A stretch of 64,000 nt of DNA from Bin5 sp022827195 (GTDB taxonomy: Bacteria; Chloroflexota; Anaerolineae; Caldilineales; Caldilineaceae): NCBI GenBank assembly GCA_965208275.1, contig OZ242331.1, positions 558,001 through 622,000 of the forward strand, in the 5' to 3' direction. Position numbers and translations under genes: made by a program. The notes beneath the pieces are model-generated. The model ran no database searches. It had not been told where the DNA came from and was given only the letters and a program-made list of their open reading frames with translations. Position 1 is the first letter of the stretch. Each line of letters begins with the position of its first letter. Shown here piece after piece: positions 1-8,687 of this stretch.

Positions 1-1285
1 AATCTTCGGGGATGACTGCTTGGAGCGCACGTTCCGCCAGCGCGCCGTGTCCGATCTCGCGGCGTTTGGGTCCGCGCATGGGATAGGCTTCGCCGGTCGA
101 GTACGGGGGGAAGTTGTAGTGATGGATATACCGTTTTTCTTCTTCCGGCTGCAGCGTGTAGAGACGTTGTGCGTCGCCGGGCGTGCCCAGCGTCGCGATC
201 GTGAGCACGTGTGTCTCGCCGCGCATGAACAGGCCGCTGCCGTGGACGCGGGGAATGTTGCCGACCTGGACCTGAATGGGGCGGACGGTCTGCAGGTCGC
301 GCCCGTCGGGGCGGACGCTTTCGTCGAGGATTCGCCGCCGCACGGCATCTTTGTAGAGGCTGTCGAGCGAATCTTCGACGTCGCCGGCGTCGACCTCGTC
401 GGCGCTTATCGCGCCGGCAAGGGCTTCGAGCGTCTCGGCGCGTACTTCGGACAGACGGGTCTTGCGCTCGTCGCGGTCGGTCACCTCTCCGACTGCGGCC
501 CGGACTTTGTCGCGGGCCAGTTCGTTCACTCTTTCGACCGTTTCAGGCGCGGCGGCGAAGACGGGAAAGTCGGTGTACTTCGTCTTTCCAAGCTCGGCCT
601 GCATCTGTTCGATCGTGCTGATGGCGGGCTGCATGGATTTGTATGCCAGCTTCAGGCCGTCGAGCATGATCTCTTCCGGCAGTTCGCTGGCGCCGGCCTC
701 GACCATGAGAATGTTATCTGAGGTACCTGCCACCTGCAGGGCGAGCGTGCTGAGCTCCATATCGGATGCGGTCGGGTTGACGACCAGCTCGCCGTCGACG
801 TGGGCGACGGAGGCGGCGCCGACCGGGCCGCTCCAGGGGATGTCACTGATTGAGAGCGCGGCTGAGGCGGCGATGATAGCGAGCGGGTCGATGAGATGCT
901 CGCTGTCCGAGCTGAGCGCGGTCAGGATTATCTGTACTTCGTTGCGCATTCCTTTGGGGAAGAGGGGTCGGAGAGGGCGGTCTACCAGGCGGCAGAGCAG
1001 GATCGCCTGTTCGCTGGGCCGGCCTTCGCGGCGGAAGAGGTTGCCGGGGATACGGCCGGCGGCGTAAAGTTTTTCCTCGAAATCGACCGTCAGTGGGAAG
1101 AAGCCGATGCCGGGCCGGACGCCGCGGTCCATCGTGGCGGTGGCCAGGATGACTGTATCTCCGCAGCGGACGGTTACGGCGCCGCCTGCCTGCTGGGCGA
1201 GGACGCCGGTCTCGATGCTGACTTCCTTGTCGCCCAGCGTCGTAGAGTAAACCTGGGCGCCTTCAAACAATCTGAGCTGTTCCAT
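1..1285 (-). CDS. pnp: Polyribonucleotide nucleotidyltransferase (PNPase), 3' end cut by window edge
   Basis: PNPase degrades RNA 3' to 5' by phosphorolysis and is a core part of bacterial mRNA decay. About 428 N-terminal codons are visible: the first RNase PH domain with the family signature PLTVDFEEKLYAAGRIPG followed by a REGRPSE block, the helical linker, and the start of the second RNase PH domain (RPDGRDLQTVRPI). The KH and S1 domains lie outside the window. The ATG at 1283-1285 is preceded by a GAGGTG ribosome site. It lies downstream of rpsO on the same strand, the common bacterial order. The 550-nt gap between them holds a terminator and further inverted repeats, so pnp probably has its own promoter or a structured leader. 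Confidence 0.95.
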   Translation of the reverse strand, partial: MEQLRLFEGAQVYSTTLGDKEVSIETGVLAQQAGGAVTVRCGDTVILATATMDRGVRPGIGFFPLTVDFEEKLYAAGRIPGNLFRREGRPSEQAILLCRLVDRPLRPLFPKGMRNEVQIILTALSSDSEHLIDPLAIIAASAALSISDIPWSGPVGAASVAHVDGELVVNPTASDMELSTLALQVAGTSDNILMVEAGASELPEEIMLDGLKLAYKSMQPAISTIEQMQAELGKTKYTDFPVFAAAPETVERVNELARDKVRAAVGEVTDRDERKTRLSEVRAETLEALAGAISADEVDAGDVEDSLDSLYKDAVRRRILDESVRPDGRDLQTVRPIQVQVGNIPRVHGSGLFMRGETHVLTIATLGTPGDAQRLYTLQPEEEKRYIHHYNFPPYSTGEAYPMRGPKRREIGHGALAERALQAVIPED

Positions 1286-1485
1286 TTGTGTTCACCTCGA
1301 AATGAACTTTGCGCCGTACCGTTGCGGTGCGGGGCGCATGGTTGATGCCGCCGCGCAGATACCGGAACCGGCGTTGCAATCGGCATCGCGGCCACCGGCG
1401 TCTGGATGGTTGGGTAGGCGGGAAGGGTAGACTACTGCCCCGTCCGTCTGCCCAACGGCCTTACAGCGCAATGTTTCGAGGTGCG

Positions 1486-1560
1486 GAACTGGAGAAAGGA
1501 CCGAAACGCACACTTGCGCGCGCTGGCGGTCTTTCGTGAATGGCTTCGGTCCATTCTCCA
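1486..1560 (-). promoter_or_regulatory. Imperfect long inverted repeat in the pnp leader
   Basis: GGAGAAAGGACCGAAA at about 1490-1505 is matched by its near-complement TTCGGTCCATTCTCC near 1545-1559 (14 of 16 positions), enclosing about 40 nt. On the minus strand it lies roughly 200-275 nt upstream of the pnp start. In enterobacteria a pnp leader hairpin cut by RNase III mediates autocontrol by PNPase; a similar role here is only inferred. Confidence 0.4.
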
Positions 1561-1754
1561 ATGCCGGACCTCGGCGGCAGGATTCTGCCGAATACAGTGC
1601 ACTGGGCGCCGGTACATCTGCGGTCGTGCGGCGTGGATCTGTTTGCGTTGTTCTCTTGCGTCCGTGGGGACGCGGCCAGGGCTTATCCTCCAATTCCTGC
1701 GCGCGGCCTGGAGCGCGCTCTAGGAGCCCAATTTCAGGCCCATTTTGAATGTCA

Positions 1755-1789
1755 GCGGCATTGCCACAAGAATGGGATGGCAATGCCGC
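1755..1789. repeat. Perfect 12-bp inverted repeat between rpsO and pnp
   Basis: GCGGCATTGCCA (1755-1766) and TGGCAATGCCGC (1778-1789) are exact complements around an 11-nt loop. It sits just beyond the rpsO terminator and has no T-run. It may be a second RNA hairpin that stabilises or is processed from the rpsO transcript. Confidence 0.6.
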
Positions 1790-1790
1790 C

Positions 1791-1827
1791 AAGAAAAAGG
1801 GCGGAAACAGACCTGTTCCGCCCTTGC
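1791..1827 (-). terminator. Rho-independent terminator of rpsO
   Basis: On the minus strand the sequence AAGGGCGGAACAG is followed by a short loop and CTGTTTCCGCCCTT, then a TTTTTCTT tract. The stem starts about 10 nt after the rpsO stop codon. GC-rich stem plus T-run is the classic intrinsic terminator layout. Confidence 0.85.
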
Positions 1828-1835
1828 CGTTACAG

Positions 1836-2105
1836 TTATCGACGCAGTCCCAGCCTTTGAATCAACTGGCGATACCGCGTTACATCCTTTCTTGCCAGGT
1901 AGGCCAGGTGGCTGCGACGCTGGCCTACCAGCTTCAGCAGACCTCTTCGCGACCCTTCATCGTGCTTGTGGGTCTTCAGGTGGTCTGTAAGCGCGTTGAT
2001 GCGGGTCGTCAGCAGCGCGACCTGCACCTCCGGCGATCCTGTGTCCTGATCGTTTATCCGGTATTCCTCGATGATCTTTGACTTTTCTTCCGTGAGTATG
2101 CTCAT
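1836..2105 (-). CDS. rpsO: 30S ribosomal protein S15
   Basis: S15 binds 16S rRNA early in 30S assembly and contributes to an inter-subunit bridge. The 89-residue product has the family's usual length and its conserved elements: DTGSPEVQVALLT, then INALTDHLKTHKHDEGSRRGL, and the basic tail. The ATG is preceded by GGGAG. The gene has its own terminator directly downstream and lies upstream of pnp. A roughly 150-nt leader separates it from a good promoter and carries three short hairpins. Confidence 0.97.
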   Translation of the reverse strand: MSILTEEKSKIIEEYRINDQDTGSPEVQVALLTTRINALTDHLKTHKHDEGSRRGLLKLVGQRRSHLAYLARKDVTRYRQLIQRLGLRR

Positions 2106-2126
2106 GTGGTACTCCCGAACTCCTTT

Positions 2127-2177
2127 CCCCTTCGCTGGGGTATGTCAGTGACGACATCGGTGGGGCAACGCTCCCCA
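2127..2177 (-). promoter_or_regulatory. Three consecutive hairpins in the rpsO leader, candidate S15 autoregulatory RNA
   Basis: Within the 5' leader of rpsO are three short stems: TGGGG/CCCCA (2161-2165 with 2173-2177), ATGTC/GACAT (2142-2146 with 2153-2157) and CCCC/GGGG (2127-2130 with 2137-2140). The last sits close to the ribosome site. S15 is known in several phyla to repress its own mRNA through structurally different leader RNAs, so this is a reasonable candidate. No known motif was matched. Confidence 0.35.
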
Positions 2178-2252
2178 GGAGGCGCGACCATCCCGTGGTT
2201 AGCCGGAACATCGCTGGAATACCAAGGCGCATGGTCCAGCCGTTACTGAAAC

Positions 2253-2281
2253 AGTTTAGCACAATTGCCGGCGATTCCCAA
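2253..2281 (-). promoter_or_regulatory. Promoter for rpsO
   Basis: Minus strand: -35 TTGGGA (2276-2281), 17-bp spacer, extended -10 TGC-TAAACT (2253-2258). Position predicts a leader of about 140 nt before the rpsO start. Confidence 0.6.
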
Positions 2282-2347
2282 ACTTGCGCCCTATCCAATT
2301 ATTTAACGCATACATTTGGATGTGTTGACCGGGGGGCGACCGGGCTC

Positions 2348-2376
2348 TTGAAGCTGCTGATGGCTGCCCCTATAAT
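2348..2376 (+). promoter_or_regulatory. Sigma-70-type promoter for queG
   Basis: -35 TTGAAG (2348-2353), 17-bp spacer, consensus -10 TATAAT (2371-2376). Transcription would begin about 40 nt before the queG ATG. It is divergent from the rpsO promoter; together they account for the 319-nt gap 2106-2424. Confidence 0.7.
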
Positions 2377-2424
2377 GGGGCTGTCCTGCTCAAACGGATT
2401 CCGCTTTGAACTGCAGCGACGCCG

Positions 2425-3774
2425 GTGGAATGCGACGGAGATTGGTACCGACCGAGTTGCCGCAACCTGGAGACAGGCTTGTCTGATCGCTGCCTTACTG
2501 CTGCCATCAAATCGGAAGCGCGGCGTCTCGGGTTCGACTTTTGCCGCATCGCCGCCGTCGAAGAGGCGGCCCACGCCGATTTCTTGGTCAGATGGCTGGG
2601 CCTGGGCCGCGCCGGCGAGATGACATATATGTCCCGTCACGTGGACAAGAGGCGGAGCCCTGCTCTCCTGGCGGATGGCGGCGAGCCGTTCCGATCGCTC
2701 ATCGTGCTCGGTGTCGACTATCACCGTTTCGACCTTTCGCCGCAGGTCGTGGGCGACCCGTCCCGCGGCATCATCGCCCGTTACGCCTGGGGCGATGATT
2801 ACCACGAGATCGTGCGCCCTCTTCTCTTCGAGCTGGACGGCTTCGTGCGCACACGAACCGGCCGCCAGACTCTCGGCAAGGGCCTGGTGGATACCGGACC
2901 GGTGCTGGAGCGGGATTGGGCGCATCGCGCCGGCCTCGGCTTCACCGGCAAGAACTGCTGCACGATTCACCCGCAGCGCGGCAGCTGGCTCTTTCTGGCG
3001 ACGCTGCTTGTGCCCGAGAAGCTGGCGAGGGATCCGGTCGTCAACCTGATCAATGTGCCGGCCGCCGGCGTGGAAGGGGTGATCGAAGGTTTGCCTGCGT
3101 CGGGGGCGTACGGCAGCTGGCATTTGCCGGTGAGCGATTCAAACACGGGCACGGGATCGGAGGCGACTTGCGGCCAGTGTACGCGCTGCCTGGACGCCTG
3201 CCCGACCGACGCTTTTGTAGGTCCGTTTCATCTGGACCCGCTGCGCTGTATTTCATACTGGACGATCGAGTCGCGACGACCGATCCCCCGGCCGCTGCGC
3301 CCAAAGTTCGGCAACCGCATTTTCGGCTGCGATGTATGCCAGGAGGTCTGCCCCTGGAATCAGCGGCTGGCTGCGAGAGCGCCGCTGCTAAAGGGTCTTG
3401 AAGCCAGGCTGGAGCGTATGGCGCCGCCGCTGCTTGAGGGCTTCGAGCCGGGGACGCCGTACTGGCTGGAGCCTCGAGCATTTGCCGAACGGTGGCGGCG
3501 GTCGCCGCTGAAGCGGGCCAAGCGTGCCGGCATGCTGCGCAATGTCTGCGTGGCCCTGGGCAACTGGGGTGATCCATCGACCTTCTCAGCTTTGCAGGGG
3601 GCCTCGATGGACAGTTCTCCGCTGGCGCGCGGTCACGCGGCCTGGGCACTGGGCCGGCTTGTGCGCCGTCACAAGGATGAGCGCGCTGTCTCCTGTCTGC
3701 GGACGCTGCTCGCCCGCGAGCAGGACACGTGGGTGCGCGAAGAGGCTGCGCTTGCGCTGGGCGGGGATATCTGA
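2425..3774 (+). CDS. queG: Epoxyqueuosine reductase QueG
   Basis: QueG is a cobalamin and 4Fe-4S enzyme that reduces epoxyqueuosine to queuosine in tRNA, the last step of Q34 synthesis. The 449-residue product has the N-terminal catalytic region, GFTGKNCC (172-179), then two ferredoxin-type clusters: CGQCTRCLDACP (249-260) and CDVCQEVCP (302-310). The C-terminal third (about 380-449) looks like HEAT-type repeats, as in the family. About 35-40 extra residues (205-245) lie between the catalytic domain and the first cluster. The chosen ATG has only a weak GGTGGA just upstream, so the first 20 or so residues may not be translated. A strong promoter lies 50 nt upstream. Confidence 0.92.
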   Translation: MECDGDWYRPSCRNLETGLSDRCLTAAIKSEARRLGFDFCRIAAVEEAAHADFLVRWLGLGRAGEMTYMSRHVDKRRSPALLADGGEPFRSLIVLGVDYHRFDLSPQVVGDPSRGIIARYAWGDDYHEIVRPLLFELDGFVRTRTGRQTLGKGLVDTGPVLERDWAHRAGLGFTGKNCCTIHPQRGSWLFLATLLVPEKLARDPVVNLINVPAAGVEGVIEGLPASGAYGSWHLPVSDSNTGTGSEATCGQCTRCLDACPTDAFVGPFHLDPLRCISYWTIESRRPIPRPLRPKFGNRIFGCDVCQEVCPWNQRLAARAPLLKGLEARLERMAPPLLEGFEPGTPYWLEPRAFAERWRRSPLKRAKRAGMLRNVCVALGNWGDPSTFSALQGASMDSSPLARGHAAWALGRLVRRHKDERAVSCLRTLLAREQDTWVREEAALALGGDI

Positions 3775-3870
3775 AACTTTGGCCGCAAAGAAGCGTAGAG
3801 ATTGGCAGAGCTGAGATGAAGGATTCGACACTGAACGGCAGCGCCGGGCATTCGTTAAAGGAGAGTATTC

Positions 3871-4881
3871 ATGGATATTGGCCGTGCATTGACCTATTTT
3901 ACAGAGGATGAGCGCTGGGTCGAAAAGACCGCGATCGGCACGGGGTTGCTTCTGGTCAGCACTTTGCTCTCCTTCGTGTTGATTGGCGTCCTCGGCTTCT
4001 TCATCCTGTTTGGTTACCTGGTGCGGCTAATGCAGAATGTGCGCGACGACGTGCATCCTGCGCTGCCGGAGTGGAATCAGTGGGGCGACGATCTCGTTCG
4101 CGGCGTAAAGTTGGCGTGTGTGTACGTTGTGTGGGCGTTGCCGATAATCCTGATCTTCTTTCCTGCATTCCTGATCAGCGTAATAGTGGCCGAAACCTCT
4201 CCCTACGATCCAGAATACCCTGGTGGATCGATTGGGTCGATCATTTTTGTTTGCGCGAGCTGTCTGTCGTTTCTGTTTGGCATTGCGTACGCGGTGATGC
4301 AACCGGGGTTTTCGGTTGCCTTCGCCCGCAACGAGTCGGTCGTTGAAGGTCTACAGGCTTCGGAGATCTGGGAATGGACGCGCGACAACATAGGCAACGT
4401 GGTGATTGTCGCCATTCTGACGGTCATTGCCAGCGTCATCATCACGACGGTCGGCAGCATCATCGGCACGATATTGTGCGTCGTCGGCCTGGTGGTCACT
4501 TTGCCGCTCTCGCAACTGGTCACCTACTATGTCCAAAGCCATCTGTACGGCCAGCTGGCGCGCCTTGCCGGCGACGGAGCTGCCAGCGGCGATTTCGGCT
4601 CGCCGCCGCCCGCGGAGGACGCGCCTGAGGATGATGCGGCTCCGGGGATGCCAGCGCCGGCCGTTGTCTACGATCCGCAGGAGGAGGATGAGCCTGCGGA
4701 GGATGACGAGCCAGACGCTGGTACTGAGCCGGCGGTGGGCCCAGAGCCGATGGAAGAATCTGAGCCTTCGGAAGAGCAGGAGGAAGTCGTAGAAGAAGAG
4801 GACCCGGCGCAGGAAGAAGGGTCCGTTGAGGAAGAGCCGTCGGACGAAGAGCCGCCGCCTGAAGAGCCGAAAAGCCAGTAG
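3871..4881 (+). CDS. DUF4013 family membrane protein with acidic tail
   Basis: A 336-residue protein of unknown function. The N-terminal ~230 residues contain several hydrophobic segments typical of DUF4013 membrane proteins (DERWVEK start, then long aliphatic stretches at about 22-50, 80-105, 125-150 and 175-215). From about residue 245 to the end the protein is a Glu/Asp/Pro-rich, presumably disordered cytoplasmic tail. GGAGAG precedes the ATG. It is 96 nt after queG and is followed by a strong terminator, so the two genes may be cotranscribed. Family assignment is by sequence character; no biochemical role is known. Confidence 0.75.
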   Translation: MDIGRALTYFTEDERWVEKTAIGTGLLLVSTLLSFVLIGVLGFFILFGYLVRLMQNVRDDVHPALPEWNQWGDDLVRGVKLACVYVVWALPIILIFFPAFLISVIVAETSPYDPEYPGGSIGSIIFVCASCLSFLFGIAYAVMQPGFSVAFARNESVVEGLQASEIWEWTRDNIGNVVIVAILTVIASVIITTVGSIIGTILCVVGLVVTLPLSQLVTYYVQSHLYGQLARLAGDGAASGDFGSPPPAEDAPEDDAAPGMPAPAVVYDPQEEDEPAEDDEPDAGTEPAVGPEPMEESEPSEEQEEVVEEEDPAQEEGSVEEEPSDEEPPPEEPKSQ

Positions 4882-4919
4882 GATTTTCCAGCCTACCAGC
4901 CGGAAAGTCAGTTCAGATA

Positions 4920-4962
4920 AGAGCCCGTGAGAAACAATGGCGTTTCTCACGGGCTTTTCGTT
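4920..4962 (+). terminator. Rho-independent terminator after the DUF4013 gene
   Basis: AGCCCGTGAGAAAC (4922-4935) pairs perfectly with GTTTCTCACGGGCT (4942-4955) around a 6-nt loop, followed by TTTTCGTTTCG. It lies 40 nt after the DUF4013 stop. pdxT ends 70 nt beyond on the other strand, so it may act in both directions, although the minus-strand T-run is weaker. Confidence 0.88.
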
Positions 4963-5030
4963 TCGCCGGACCGGCCTTGTATCCCGCTAGTCCTTCGCAA
5001 ACTTCGATGGAGGCGGATGCGGCACTGCGT

Positions 5031-5657
5031 TCAGGCGGTGCACGCCCTGAATTCTTCTACGATCTGCAGAAAGAGACGGTGCCAGCGGAGGTCGTCGGTC
5101 AGTTCGGGGTGGAAGGCGGTCGCCAGGATCGCGCCCTTGCGCACGGCGGCGATCACCTCTTCGTTTCCCTCTTCTGCGGACGGTACGGTTGCCAGCGTCT
5201 GCACACCGGCGGAGACCGCGGTGATTGCGGGGGCGCGGATGAAAACGGCATGAAAGGGGTCACTTCCCAGCGCAGGCACATTCAGCTCCGCTTCGAAGCT
5301 GTCGACCTGGCGCCCGAAGTAGTTGCGGTTGACGGTTACGTTCAGGCCGCCGATCAGCGCCTGGCCGCCCAGTTTCTGGCCGGCGGCACTGTCCGCCAAC
5401 AGGATCATGCCGGCGCAGGTACCCCAGGTCGGCCTGCCGGCGTGCACCCAGTTTTGCAGCGGCTTGACCAGCCCCCAGCGTTCGGCGACCAGGCCCATGC
5501 TGGTGCTTTCGCCACCAGGTATGATCAGTCCGTCCAGCCCGTCCAGCTGCTCTGCCAAGCGAACTTCGACGGCGTTGACGCCAAGCTGCGCCAGCATGTT
5601 GATGTGCTCGCGAAACGCGCCTTGCAGCGCGAGCACGCCAATGCGAGCTTCACTCAT
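5031..5657 (-). CDS. pdxT: PLP synthase glutaminase subunit PdxT
   Basis: PdxT hydrolyses glutamine and channels ammonia to PdxS for pyridoxal 5'-phosphate synthesis (DXP-independent route). The 208 residues show the class I glutaminase features: PGGEST (47-52), the nucleophile Cys81 in GTCAGM, and the His183/Glu185 pair in FHPELT. Length is normal. It lies 251 nt downstream of pdxS on the same strand, its obligate partner, so they are probably one transcript. Confidence 0.96.
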   Translation of the reverse strand: MSEARIGVLALQGAFREHINMLAQLGVNAVEVRLAEQLDGLDGLIIPGGESTSMGLVAERWGLVKPLQNWVHAGRPTWGTCAGMILLADSAAGQKLGGQALIGGLNVTVNRNYFGRQVDSFEAELNVPALGSDPFHAVFIRAPAITAVSAGVQTLATVPSAEEGNEEVIAAVRKGAILATAFHPELTDDLRWHRLFLQIVEEFRACTA

Positions 5658-5908
5658 GGCGCACCCAGGGCATCGTCACGACTGTGCATCAATCACCGCA
5701 ATTCATGTGTTGGGAAAGGCGAGAGAATGGGGACCGCTGCTCTGGGAGAAAAGGAGGGAAACTTTGGCAACAGTCAGGCACTGCTTGCCGTCATGTTCAG
5801 CGTGATCCGACTACTCTCTTGAGTTGGGAAAACTGGGCGGCGACAGGTTCGACAATCTCTCCTGCCGCCGCCGTGTTCGTGCTCGATAGTGTGTCGACGG
5901 AAGGCCCG

Positions 5909-6826
5909 CTACCAACCGCGTTCGGCCATCTTTTCCTCTTCCGGCAGCTCGTTGACGCTGATGCCGACCATTGGCGCGCCCAGGTTTTCGCTGACTTCGG
6001 CGAGGATGTGCGGATCGTTGTAGTGGGTAACGGCCTGGACGATGGCGTGGGCGCGCTTGGCGGGGTCGTCGCTCTTGAAGATTCCTGAGCCGACGAAGAC
6101 GCCGTCGACGCCCAGCTGCATCATCAGCGCGGCGTCAGCCGGCGTGGCGACACCGCCGGCGGCAAAGTTCACGACCGGCAGGCGGTTCAGCTCGGCGGTC
6201 TGCTTCACCAGTTCATAGGGGGCCTGAATGTCTTTGGCATAGGTGAAGAGCTCGTCGGCGTCCATGCAGTTGATGCGGCGGATGGCGCCGTTGACGGCTC
6301 GTGCGTGGCGTACCGCTTCGACGACGTCGCCGGTGCCGGCCTCGCCCTTGGTGCGGATCATGGCTGCGCCTTCGGCAACGCGGCGCAGCGCCTCGCCCAG
6401 GTTGCGGCAGCCGCAAACGAAGGGGATGGTGAAGCTGTGCTTGTTGATGTGATGGCTTTCGTCGGCGGGGGTCAGGACCTCGCTTTCGTCGATATAGTCG
6501 ACGCCGAGAGCTTCGATGATCTGTGCTTCGACGAAGTGGCCGATGCGCACCTTGGCCATGACCGGAATGGTGACTGAGGCCATGATCTCTTTGATCAGGC
6601 GGGGGTCGCTCATGCGGGCGACGCCGCCGTCCTTGCGAATGTCGGCCGGGACGCGTTCGAGCGCCATGACCGCGCAGGCGCCTGCCTCCTCGGCGATGCG
6701 GGCCTGATCGGCTGTGACGACATCCATAATGACGCCGCCCTTCAGCATCTGCGCCAGTCCGGCCTTGACCGCAAAGGTGCCCCGTTCCACCTGTCCATCT
6801 CTCTGTTGACCGTTCGTTGTGCTCAT
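5909..6826 (-). CDS. pdxS: PLP synthase lyase subunit PdxS
   Basis: PdxS condenses ribose 5-phosphate, glyceraldehyde 3-phosphate and PdxT-supplied ammonia into PLP. The 305-residue (beta/alpha)8 barrel keeps the key residues: Asp35 in VIMDVVTAD, the Schiff-base Lys92 in PVMAKVRIGH, and Lys160 in MIRTKGEAGTGD. The frame is open further upstream, but the ATG at 6824-6826 has a perfect AAGGAGG ribosome site and fits the family's N-terminus. A good promoter lies about 115 nt upstream. Confidence 0.97.
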   Translation of the reverse strand: MSTTNGQQRDGQVERGTFAVKAGLAQMLKGGVIMDVVTADQARIAEEAGACAVMALERVPADIRKDGGVARMSDPRLIKEIMASVTIPVMAKVRIGHFVEAQIIEALGVDYIDESEVLTPADESHHINKHSFTIPFVCGCRNLGEALRRVAEGAAMIRTKGEAGTGDVVEAVRHARAVNGAIRRINCMDADELFTYAKDIQAPYELVKQTAELNRLPVVNFAAGGVATPADAALMMQLGVDGVFVGSGIFKSDDPAKRAHAIVQAVTHYNDPHILAEVSENLGAPMVGISVNELPEEEKMAERGW

Positions 6827-6940
6827 GCGTCGCCTCCTTGGATGCCAGAACCTGGCAATGTCGTCTCCTGCCCGGCAAGAGAGGGTTTCGGCACGCAAAG
6901 GCCAGTTCAGACCTCCTTGCGCTCGATGCAGATTGCTGCT

Positions 6941-6970
6941 ATTGTAGTCAATGGTGCCCCGATCTGACAA
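6941..6970 (-). promoter_or_regulatory. Promoter for pdxS-pdxT
   Basis: Minus strand: -35 TTGTCA (6965-6970), 18-bp spacer, -10 TACAAT (6941-6946). It sits upstream of pdxS in the 405-nt gap 6827-7231. In the rest of that gap I found no convincing promoter for amt; only weak TA-rich candidates occur around 7075-7130. Confidence 0.65.
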
Positions 6971-7231
6971 CTTCGCACTCCCGGCGGTGGAAAGCCGCGC
7001 AGAAGGGTTACAATTGGTGGGGCATGTCGTTGACCGTCTCCTCCATGTTGTGCAATATTTACAAAAGAAACCGGGCCCCTATTGTACATAGTGCCTATAG
7101 GATTTTCGGCTCTGATTCAGCGATCATACTTTGTCAAGCGTCGGACGTCCCGGCGAGGGTTCCGTCCATCGCAAATACCCCACAATTGTATTCGATAGCA
7201 GCTTTCGCCTGCGACAGGAGGGAACAGGTAT

Positions 7232-8437
7232 ATGGAAGGCATCAACTCTGGAGATACTGCCTGGATCATCGTCGCCACCGCACTGGTGCTGATGATGACC
7301 CCGGCGCTGGGCTTCTTTTACGGCGGAATGGTGCGCCGGAAGAACATCCTCTCCACGCTCAACCTGAGTTTCATCACGATTGGCCTCATCAGCATACAGT
7401 GGGTCGTCATCGGGTACAGCCTGGCGTTCGGCGAAAGCGTTGCGGGCCTTGTCGGCGGCCTCAACTACCTGGGGCTGTCGGGGATCGGATTGGAGGATGT
7501 GGAAGGGTCGATTCCCAAGCTGCTCTTTGTGGCTTTTCAGATGACATTCGCCATCATCACGCCTGCGCTAATCTCCGGCACTTTCGTGGAACGGATCCGC
7601 TTCAAGGTCTACCTCGTCTTCACTCTCCTGTGGGCCACACTCGTTTACGACCCGGTGTGCCATTGGGCTTGGGGCGGCGGCATCTTCTCGCAGTGGGGGG
7701 CGCTCGACTTTGCCGGCGGAACGGTCGTGCACATTACGGCCGGCTTCTCGGCGCTGGCATTTTCGATGGCGATCCGCAAGCGCAAGGGTTTCGGTCAGAT
7801 CGCAATCGAGCCGCATAATATCGCGTTTACGGTCTTGGGGGCGGGTCTGCTGTGGGTCGGCTGGTTCGGCTTCAACGGCGGCAGCGCGCTTGCGGCTGAC
7901 GGACTGGCGGTGCAGGCGCTGCTCAACACCAACACGGCAGCGGCCGCGGCCGCGGTGGTCTGGATGTTCCTCTCCTGGCGGGACAACAAGCCAAGCGTGC
8001 TGGGCATCGTGACGGGCGCGGTTGTCGGCCTGGTTGCCATCACACCGGCAGCCGGTTTCGTCAACACGATGTCGGCGCTGTTGATTGGCGCGATTGCGGC
8101 TCCGGTCAGTTACTATAGCATCGATTTCCGCGAGCGGCGCGGCCTGGATGAGAGTCTCGACGTGTGGGCGTGTCACGGCATGGCGGGTGCCTGGGGCGCG
8201 CTCGCGACTGGTCTGTTTGCCACGGCAGCAGTCGGCGGGGTTGACGGCCTTTTCTACGGAAACGCCGCGCAGTTCGGCATCCAGCTGATTACTGTGGTTG
8301 TTACGATTGTCTACTCGGTCATCATCACCTTCGCTTTGACGAAGATCCTGGATGCGGTTTGGGGTCTGGCGGTCAGCGAACAGGAAGAGGAGATCGGGTT
8401 GGACATCAGCGAGCACGGCGAGCGCGCCTATGCGTGA
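7232..8437 (+). CDS. amt: Ammonium transporter Amt
   Basis: Amt/MEP/Rh-family channel that moves ammonium across the cytoplasmic membrane. The 401 residues include about 11 hydrophobic segments and the twin pore histidines His167 (GGTVVHITAGFSA) and His315 (DVWACHGMAGAWG). GGAGGG precedes the ATG. The PII gene about 725 nt downstream is its usual regulator. The annotated stop is UGA at 8435-8437; the same frame then stays open for 52 more acidic codons (see the separate entry). Confidence 0.96.
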   Translation: MEGINSGDTAWIIVATALVLMMTPALGFFYGGMVRRKNILSTLNLSFITIGLISIQWVVIGYSLAFGESVAGLVGGLNYLGLSGIGLEDVEGSIPKLLFVAFQMTFAIITPALISGTFVERIRFKVYLVFTLLWATLVYDPVCHWAWGGGIFSQWGALDFAGGTVVHITAGFSALAFSMAIRKRKGFGQIAIEPHNIAFTVLGAGLLWVGWFGFNGGSALAADGLAVQALLNTNTAAAAAAVVWMFLSWRDNKPSVLGIVTGAVVGLVAITPAAGFVNTMSALLIGAIAAPVSYYSIDFRERRGLDESLDVWACHGMAGAWGALATGLFATAAVGGVDGLFYGNAAQFGIQLITVVVTIVYSVIITFALTKILDAVWGLAVSEQEEEIGLDISEHGERAYA

Positions 8438-8596
8438 CTAGCGAGGTCCCGGTATGAGACGGCTGAGTATGGTGAGGATTCCGAGTCGTTAGAACCCTCC
8501 GAGGCAGAAGAGGAAAGTGCGGAGACCGGGGATGCTGAGGCAGCCGAGGAGCCTGAAGGGTCTGGAAAGTCAGAAGAGCCAGAGAAATCTGAGTAG
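8438..8596 (+). other. In-frame acidic extension of Amt behind a UGA stop
   Basis: Directly after the amt UGA (context UGA-CUA-G) the same frame runs for 52 codons to a TAG at 8594-8596. The predicted peptide is strongly acidic and Glu/Ser/Pro/Ala-rich, like a disordered C-terminal tail, for example YETAEYGEDSES and EEPEGSGKSEEPEKSE. It is not a random-looking translation. Either a former CGA or similar codon mutated to UGA and truncated the tail, or low-level readthrough occurs. No selenocysteine machinery is visible here. Confidence 0.5.
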
Positions 8597-8687
8597 CGCC
8601 GAAGCCATGGGCGTAGGCCATTCCAGCTGGATGGCTTCACGTCTCCCCGAGAAGCCGGGCAGCGCCTCCTCGTTCAAGGGCGAGGAG

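Noticed and set aside
8435..8437. UGA of amt as a selenocysteine codon
   Set aside because: Amt has no catalytic selenocysteine, no adjacent SECIS-like hairpin is convincing, and no sel genes are seen in the window.
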